From Aculops lycopersici (taxonomy: Eukaryota > Arthropoda > Arachnida > Trombidiformes > Eriophyidae), in assembly GCA_015350385.1 (NCBI GenBank), contig WNKI01000005.1:2291567-2355566 (forward strand): DNA of 64,000 bases, read 5' to 3'. Position numbers and translations under genes: made by a program. The notes beneath the pieces were generated by a model. The model saw only the letters and a program-made list of their open reading frames with translations. It was not told where the DNA came from and ran no database searches. This document shows, in pieces, positions 59,568 through 64,000 of the stretch (its first letter is position 1; the number at the start of each line of letters is the position of its first letter).

Positions 59568-60185
59568 ATGTCTTCTACCACAACCAACGCCACTTCACCA
59601 TCGAGCTCAACAAGGAAGCCCACTGACCGAAAGGTGATTTCGCGCAACTCAAACTTATCTAGCTCCACCAATCAAGCCCACGGAGTAGATAGCGATCCAA
59701 AACCAGTAAAAAGAATCCCACCAATCAAGGCGCCAGTTGGACTAGCTCCAAGTCCAGATCTCAAGAGTTGCAAGTCGAAAGTTGGCTCATTACACAATAT
59801 CAAACATAGACCAACAGGCGGTGAGGTTACCATTCCGACTCAGAAGCTTCAATGGAATGTTAAGAGTAAGGTTGGTTCGCTGGAAAATAAGGAACATAAG
59901 CCAGCTGGCGGTAAGCTCAAAATCGAGACTCGTAAGTTGGAATGGAAGGCATCTCCAAGGGTCCAATCACTAGTCAATATGGATCACAAACCCGGGGGTG
60001 GTAATGTGAAGATATTCAACGAGTCTTACAGGGAAAAGTCGGCCAGTCCAGTGGTAAGGAAGCCGAACGATACCAATCAATATAATATCAACAATAACGA
60101 TGGAGTCGCAATGAAGCCGTCGTCGTCCAATGCAAACAAATCGGGCGACTCACTTTACAAAGATCTCAAGGGGTTGAATATATGA
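59568..60185 (+). CDS. Small tau/MAP2/MAP4-type microtubule-binding repeat protein
   Basis: A 205-aa single exon from the ATG at 59568. A Ser/Thr/Pro-rich basic N-terminus (1-65) precedes three imperfect 31-residue repeats at about 66-96, 97-127 and 128-158. Repeat signatures are KSKVGSLHNIKHRPTGG, KSKVGSLENKEHKPAGG and RVQSLVNMDHKPGGG. These match the tau/MAP2/MAP4 tubulin-binding repeat (KxGS ... HxPGGG). The first two keep the KxGS serine that MARK/Par-1 kinases phosphorylate in tau; the third has lost it but is the only one with a full PGGG. The C-terminal tail is Asn/Ser rich. It probably binds and stabilises microtubules. It is much shorter than fly tau or nematode PTL-1, and extra upstream exons cannot be excluded. 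It converges with OTUD6 (202 bp between stops). Confidence 0.88.
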   Translation: MSSTTTNATSPSSSTRKPTDRKVISRNSNLSSSTNQAHGVDSDPKPVKRIPPIKAPVGLAPSPDLKSCKSKVGSLHNIKHRPTGGEVTIPTQKLQWNVKSKVGSLENKEHKPAGGKLKIETRKLEWKASPRVQSLVNMDHKPGGGNVKIFNESYREKSASPVVRKPNDTNQYNINNNDGVAMKPSSSNANKSGDSLYKDLKGLNI

Positions 60186-60387
60186 GAACAGATCCACATA
60201 TCTAATTTTTGAACTAGATGCAATATGTTTTTAATGCACATTCATCCAACTTGATGCTCATCATTCTATATCTTCACCATCAATTCAATTGATCTATTGT
60301 AAATGAATGTATCCAAACTTTTAATTGACTTACACTGCAAGATATAACTCAGACTTTTGGCCAGATTCTGTATGTATAGATAATTCG

Positions 60388-61005
60388 TTACGATTGTTGC
60401 ACTAGGGAATTGTAGTGCTCACCTAAACCATAAAGATGCTTGTGGAAACTTAATAAAATTGGCCTCTTGGTGGACTTTAGTTGTGGTTCTATGATGATTG
60501 GTTTCCTTTGATCAGCCTGAAAAATGTGAATCGGCTTTCTGGTGAGTTGAGAGATTGCTGTTAGTTCCAAATGGCCACCCCATTCTTTGGTCTTTGCTAT
60601 ACGGTCGCAATAATCCTGGTATGCTCTCTCGCTCATGAGTTCACCTTGGTCGTTCAATAAGAAAGGTATAAATTGATCACCATTGTCTCTCATGTATTCG
60701 CTTGTCTTAACACGAATCTGCTGGTACGTTAAACTTTCATCAGCATCATCTGCCAAACTCAGTTGATGCTCTACTGCTCGGTACATGCAATCACCATCGG
60801 CATCAATATCGTGGATCCGAAGTTTCTGAGGTTTCAAAATTCTGTCAAGGCTCTCTTGTTCTAATCTCCTATCTTTGTGTTCATCTAGTTTCTCTCCCTC
60901 TTCTATCCGCTTAATTTGTTCAGCCTTCTTTGCAGCCTTGGCATCGCGCCTCTTCTGCGCCTTTGAAAGCCGGTTGGATTCCACGTACTTGAATCCGCCC
61001 GACAT
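60388..61005 (-). CDS. OTU-domain deubiquitinase, OTUD6 type
   Basis: A 205-aa intronless frame from the ATG at 61005. A basic helix (RLSKAQKRRDAKAAKKAEQI) leads to the OTU domain with the catalytic block DADGDCMYRAVEHQL (Asp70, Cys73). AKTKEWGGHLELTAIS and the C-terminal HLYGLGEHYNSL follow, with His197 as the third catalytic residue. The arrangement matches OTUD6A/B, cytosolic cysteine proteases that cut ubiquitin chains; OTUD6B also acts at translation initiation complexes. Human OTUD6B is about 90-120 residues longer at the N-terminus. Here the protein begins at the SKAQKRR element and no upstream coding exon or acceptor is visible. The C-terminus is also about 10 residues shorter. Confidence 0.93.
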   Translation of the reverse strand: MSGGFKYVESNRLSKAQKRRDAKAAKKAEQIKRIEEGEKLDEHKDRRLEQESLDRILKPQKLRIHDIDADGDCMYRAVEHQLSLADDADESLTYQQIRVKTSEYMRDNGDQFIPFLLNDQGELMSERAYQDYCDRIAKTKEWGGHLELTAISQLTRKPIHIFQADQRKPIIIEPQLKSTKRPILLSFHKHLYGLGEHYNSLVQQS

Positions 61006-61243
61006 GTCAATTTTATCGATGATAGATATTAATAAATGTTAAATATATAATTCGTGAGAAATTTAGATGTAAACGTAAATAGTTTTAACTTGTTGATGAA
61101 TAACAACATACTTGAAGTCTGTAGTGATCGTGCCAACTCTGCGAGCAGGTTTTGTTTTTGTTTGCATGCGATCGCAGGTTTGAGCACGTGCATTCACAAG
61201 AGAAACAAATTCTGTACAACAGACTTCCTAATCTCTGCGAAAT

Positions 61244-61699
61244 CAGTGCCTCTCAAAACTGGCCACGATCTTTATGAGATGAATAAACTTGATGAATTAT
61301 ATTTAGAATAAGAACTTTTCTTATTTATTATTGCTTTTAACATTGAGCACGTTGTTTCTTCTTTGGTTTGCACACACAGATTGCCTCTGTTTCTCCCTGC
61401 TTTCTCTCTCACTGGGACCACCTCGCGTGGCCACTTTTGTGAGCGCCTGCCGAGGGTCTTGCCAAGCCTCATTAGTAGTCGGTGTTTCCCCCTTTCCTCC
61501 ATATCACCGCCGCCATCCTCTCGGGCATCGACCCAATAAGGTTTTGGCAAACCTCCGGGCTGAGCCTCTCTCACTCCACCTTCAGGAGCTCCCACAACTC
61601 AAGCACACTTCCGGGTGGCTCCGGGTAGTTCCTATTCTAAATATAATTCATCAAGTTTATTCATCTCATCAAGATCGTGGCCAGTTTTGAGAGGCACTG
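61244..61699. mobile_element. Tc1/mariner-like non-autonomous foldback element (MITE)
   Basis: A 456-bp element with terminal inverted repeats of about 72 bp: left 61244-61315 and right 61628-61699, differing at only two positions. The ends read CAGTGCCTCTCAAAA and its complement, which resembles Tc1/mariner termini. The right end is followed by TA as expected for a TA target duplication, but the left flank is AT. The interior (about 310 bp) contains no transposase and its open frames are meaningless. Confidence 0.8.
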
Positions 61700-62216
61700 T
61701 AAATCGTTATAAAGGGAACTCCCATAGAAACGCGTGTTAAAAAACGCCATAGACTTCTACAGGATTTTTCAACTTTGATATCGATTCTCAGAAAAACACG
61801 AAATTGTTAGGGTTTCCGACCCACCCTAACATTCCTAAAATGGCACAAGGATATTCTGTGCGAAATATGATCCGGATCTGCGCGTAGAGGTTGGGGTGGT
61901 TACCTTGTCAGCTCAGAAAGCTGCATCAGTCGATGCATGGTTTTCCCGGATCCCCGATGATTATAGTCATGTGTCCGCTCGACTCTCTCACTCAAACGGT
62001 CTCGTGGAAGTTAATGGCGGTAGTCCTCGAAGTTAAACCTTGCGAGCAGGCGCCAGGTGAAACTCCAAGCTCCGATTGGAGGGATATCAGGTTACAAGCT
62101 AGAGGTCGTAGAGCGGTTAGGAGAGACGAATGAGAGTCATAGCTTAGGGCCGGCTCAATTTGAGACTGCAAATGAGAGCGCCGCCAATCTAGAGGGAGAG
62201 AGCAATCCATAATTAA
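61700..62216. promoter_or_regulatory. Upstream flank of the orphan secreted gene
   Basis: About 0.5 kb between the foldback element and the orphan gene. A TATAAA at 61709-61714 sits directly beside the element end. No coding homology is seen. An untranslated exon is possible. Confidence 0.3.
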
Positions 62217-63413
62217 ATGAATAGGAACATGGACTGCTGGCCGAGATTACGAGTCGACGTCGTGCACCTGTTGCATGTTGTGACGATTGCTCTGTTATTC
62301 ACCATCAATGTCAACTGCGAAACATCATCTGTTGGGAACGAGGGGATTGTAATAGAAAGCGAGGCTAAACATGTCGACTACATAGCGGGCAAGCTGGCGA
62401 GATACGACGCAAACCCTGACATCAATCAGCAAAACGATCGCTTCCTCAATGAACGAGAGCGACAAAATAACAACCACAAAGAGAGTGATGATCGTGAGAA
62501 CGGTCATCAACTACCTGTTGTCGGTACACAACGCACTGTTTTTGGTGAAGGACATAGAAAAGATAAAGTTCCCGGCTACTTGGGCTTTTCATTGAGTCAA
62601 AGATGGGTTGGCGAGTTTAATCTCGGCTATATTAGCTCCGTCGTTATGAGAGTGAATAAGAATTATATTCTGGGAAATAGGGACGAAATGAAAGAGGACA
62701 TGGAACGCAAGACCTCGTTCACGGGCACGGAACGGAGGCACGATTGGTTCCGAGTTCCTGGTTTAGCTACTTTCGAGGTGGCAGATCTGGACAAAGGTAT
62801 GATTAACTCTTCGAAGACAAACGATTGCGAGTTCGTCCGGCCAGTTGACTTGTTTAGCTCGATTGGTTATTGTAAATTAGAGAACGTTGATGACGCGAAA
62901 AATTTCAACAAGCCGCCAACTGAGCATCCGACTTTTGAACGGGACGCAAGTAAAAAGTATTTAGAAGAAAAAGACTCCTGCTTTCTGTATAGCTGGACAA
63001 AGGATGACGTCAACAGTAGCAAATATTCATATGTCGAGATACCAGTTATTATAGACAATTGCGATCATCGGATAAGCAAGAATGCATGTCATGGACAATT
63101 GACTAACCGTTTTGCCATAATGAATCCCTTGTTCGATCAAGGGGCACCAGTTATGTGTGGACCAGAAAGAAAGGTGACTTATATTCTTGTAAAAGAGAAA
63201 ATTCTTCTTCGAAGCAGCAGAGGCTCGCATAAGGTCTTATTGGAGCACGTGACTAGTATACCCGACGAAATGTTCAGCTTATTCGCGCCCAACACTCGGG
63301 ATGGGGTGCAAGCAAGTGGCGGTTTGAGAGGTCGGAAAGGAGCCGGTAGGAAGCAGGCGAGTCGAGGTGGGCGGGGAAAACGGAGACCCCAATCGGCGCG
63401 ACGCCTGAAGTAG
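62217..63413 (+). CDS. Orphan secreted protein with basic C-terminal tail
   Basis: A 398-aa frame from ATG 62217. I do not recognise the family. Residues 1-34 look like a signal peptide (VVHLLHVVTIALLFTINVNC) with cleavage near Cys34. A polar, disordered stretch (about 65-100) precedes a folded-looking region with hydrophobic segments (GYLGFSLSQRWVGEFNLGYI at 120-139). Cysteines at 204, 219, 255, 282, 291 and 314 could form three disulfides. Two N-glycosylation sequons (NSS at 197 and 266) fit secretion. The last 35 residues are Arg/Lys/Gly rich (RGRKGAGRKQASRGGRGKRR) and could bind nucleic acid or acidic polysaccharide, or be a dibasic-processed tail. The frame reads cleanly and the predicted features sit in a sensible order, which favours a real gene over chance. 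Function is unknown, and a downstream exon is possible. Confidence 0.7.
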   Translation: MNRNMDCWPRLRVDVVHLLHVVTIALLFTINVNCETSSVGNEGIVIESEAKHVDYIAGKLARYDANPDINQQNDRFLNERERQNNNHKESDDRENGHQLPVVGTQRTVFGEGHRKDKVPGYLGFSLSQRWVGEFNLGYISSVVMRVNKNYILGNRDEMKEDMERKTSFTGTERRHDWFRVPGLATFEVADLDKGMINSSKTNDCEFVRPVDLFSSIGYCKLENVDDAKNFNKPPTEHPTFERDASKKYLEEKDSCFLYSWTKDDVNSSKYSYVEIPVIIDNCDHRISKNACHGQLTNRFAIMNPLFDQGAPVMCGPERKVTYILVKEKILLRSSRGSHKVLLEHVTSIPDEMFSLFAPNTRDGVQASGGLRGRKGAGRKQASRGGRGKRRPQSARRLK

Positions 63414-64000
63414 GAAACCGACCGCGAGAGCAAGAGGCAAAGCTCAATGCTGCGCTTGTCCCATGAGTAAATGACCTCAGTCAAGCTCGATCGTTGGAGC
63501 TCGAGAGAAGGAGCGCAAGAATTGGACGTTGTGGTGGAAGAATCACAGAATAAGAATGTAGAAGAAAAAGTGTGAAGATAAATCGAGACAATGATCATGA
63601 TGACTAAATGCAAATCAGTGCTTAGTTTGATTTCTATCGTTCAGGGCACCTAGCGCTTTGTTTAAAACAGCAAACTACTCGTAGGGAAACACAAGGTGAT
63701 GATCGTTGTTCATCAACTCAGTGGGCCAATGCTTGCAAACATTGACAGTGCCCGGCCGGATATAGTTGATTTTCTAACTGTAACCATCTCTTTTAGGCTA
63801 AAAGACCATCAAAATACCGAATACATCATCTTGAGCATATCCTCCGACGATGAGCTCCTCAACTGACTCGTTATCTCTTGTTATATTTCAGATGCGCAAA
63901 CAGGGTATGCACTTGAAGCTGACGAGAGGTCTGCAAAGGTCAACTTATCCAAGGCATTATCTGACTCGTCTTCTTAAGGTCGCGTGAAGTTGAAAGTCTA
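63414..64000. other. Right-edge flank with a possible downstream exon
   Basis: No assigned gene. A pyrimidine-rich stretch ending TTATATTTCAG at 63881-63891 is a good splice-acceptor match. One frame after it reads 27 codons (AQTGYALEADERSAKVNLSK...) to TAA at 63975-63977. No matching donor could be established, so it may be an exon of the orphan gene, of another gene, or chance. Confidence 0.2.

Overview
This is nuclear DNA from an invertebrate animal. All recognisable genes are metazoan (neurobeachin/LRBA, phosphorylase kinase beta, NCKX exchanger, BRE1, MRPL23, MYBBP1A, ZnT7, a POU factor, LC3, a tau-like protein, OTUD6). Introns are few, short and GT-AG. Over 4 kb of neurobeachin-type coding sequence, all of BRE1, MYBBP1A, MRPL23, OTUD6, the tau-like gene and the POU gene show no intron. 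The seven introns I could place are 84-618 bp. This points to a lineage with heavy intron loss. A mite-like arthropod is a reasonable guess, but it is inference and I cannot name the species. No rRNA, convincing tRNA, CRISPR or prokaryotic feature was seen. There is one assembly gap (50670-50783).

Layout. 1-4000 (-): N-terminal part of an NBEA/LRBA/rugose protein running off the left edge. 6004-10351 (+): phosphorylase kinase beta, divergent from NBEA across about 2 kb. 10.5-12.35 kb: a tandem duplication of about 1.12 kb. 13340-16436 (-): NCKX-type Na/Ca-K exchanger in three exons. 16.4-23.9 kb: no supported gene. 23905-31095: a compact block with BRE1 (+) and MRPL23 (-) converging, MRPL23 and MYBBP1A (+) diverging from a 259-bp spacer with an E-box, and MYBBP1A and ZnT7 (-) converging. 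31.1-51.2 kb: a gene-poor stretch rich in simple repeats. 51242-53272 (+): a strongly divergent POU-homeodomain protein. 55074-56358 (-): LC3/Atg8 in three exons with a long tail. 59568-60185 (+): a small tau/MAP-repeat protein converging on OTUD6 (60388-61005, -). 61244-61699: a Tc1/mariner-like foldback element. 62217-63413 (+): a secreted protein I do not recognise.

The genes are unrelated housekeeping, neuronal and developmental genes, not a pathway cluster. The most interesting items are the POU factor (Lys at homeodomain position 50, Phe in place of Trp48, altered POU-specific contact residues), the LC3 with 52 residues after the conjugation glycine, the BRE1 missing the N-terminal region of its family, the three-repeat intronless tau-like protein, the orphan secreted protein, the foldback element and the unevenly diverged tandem duplication.
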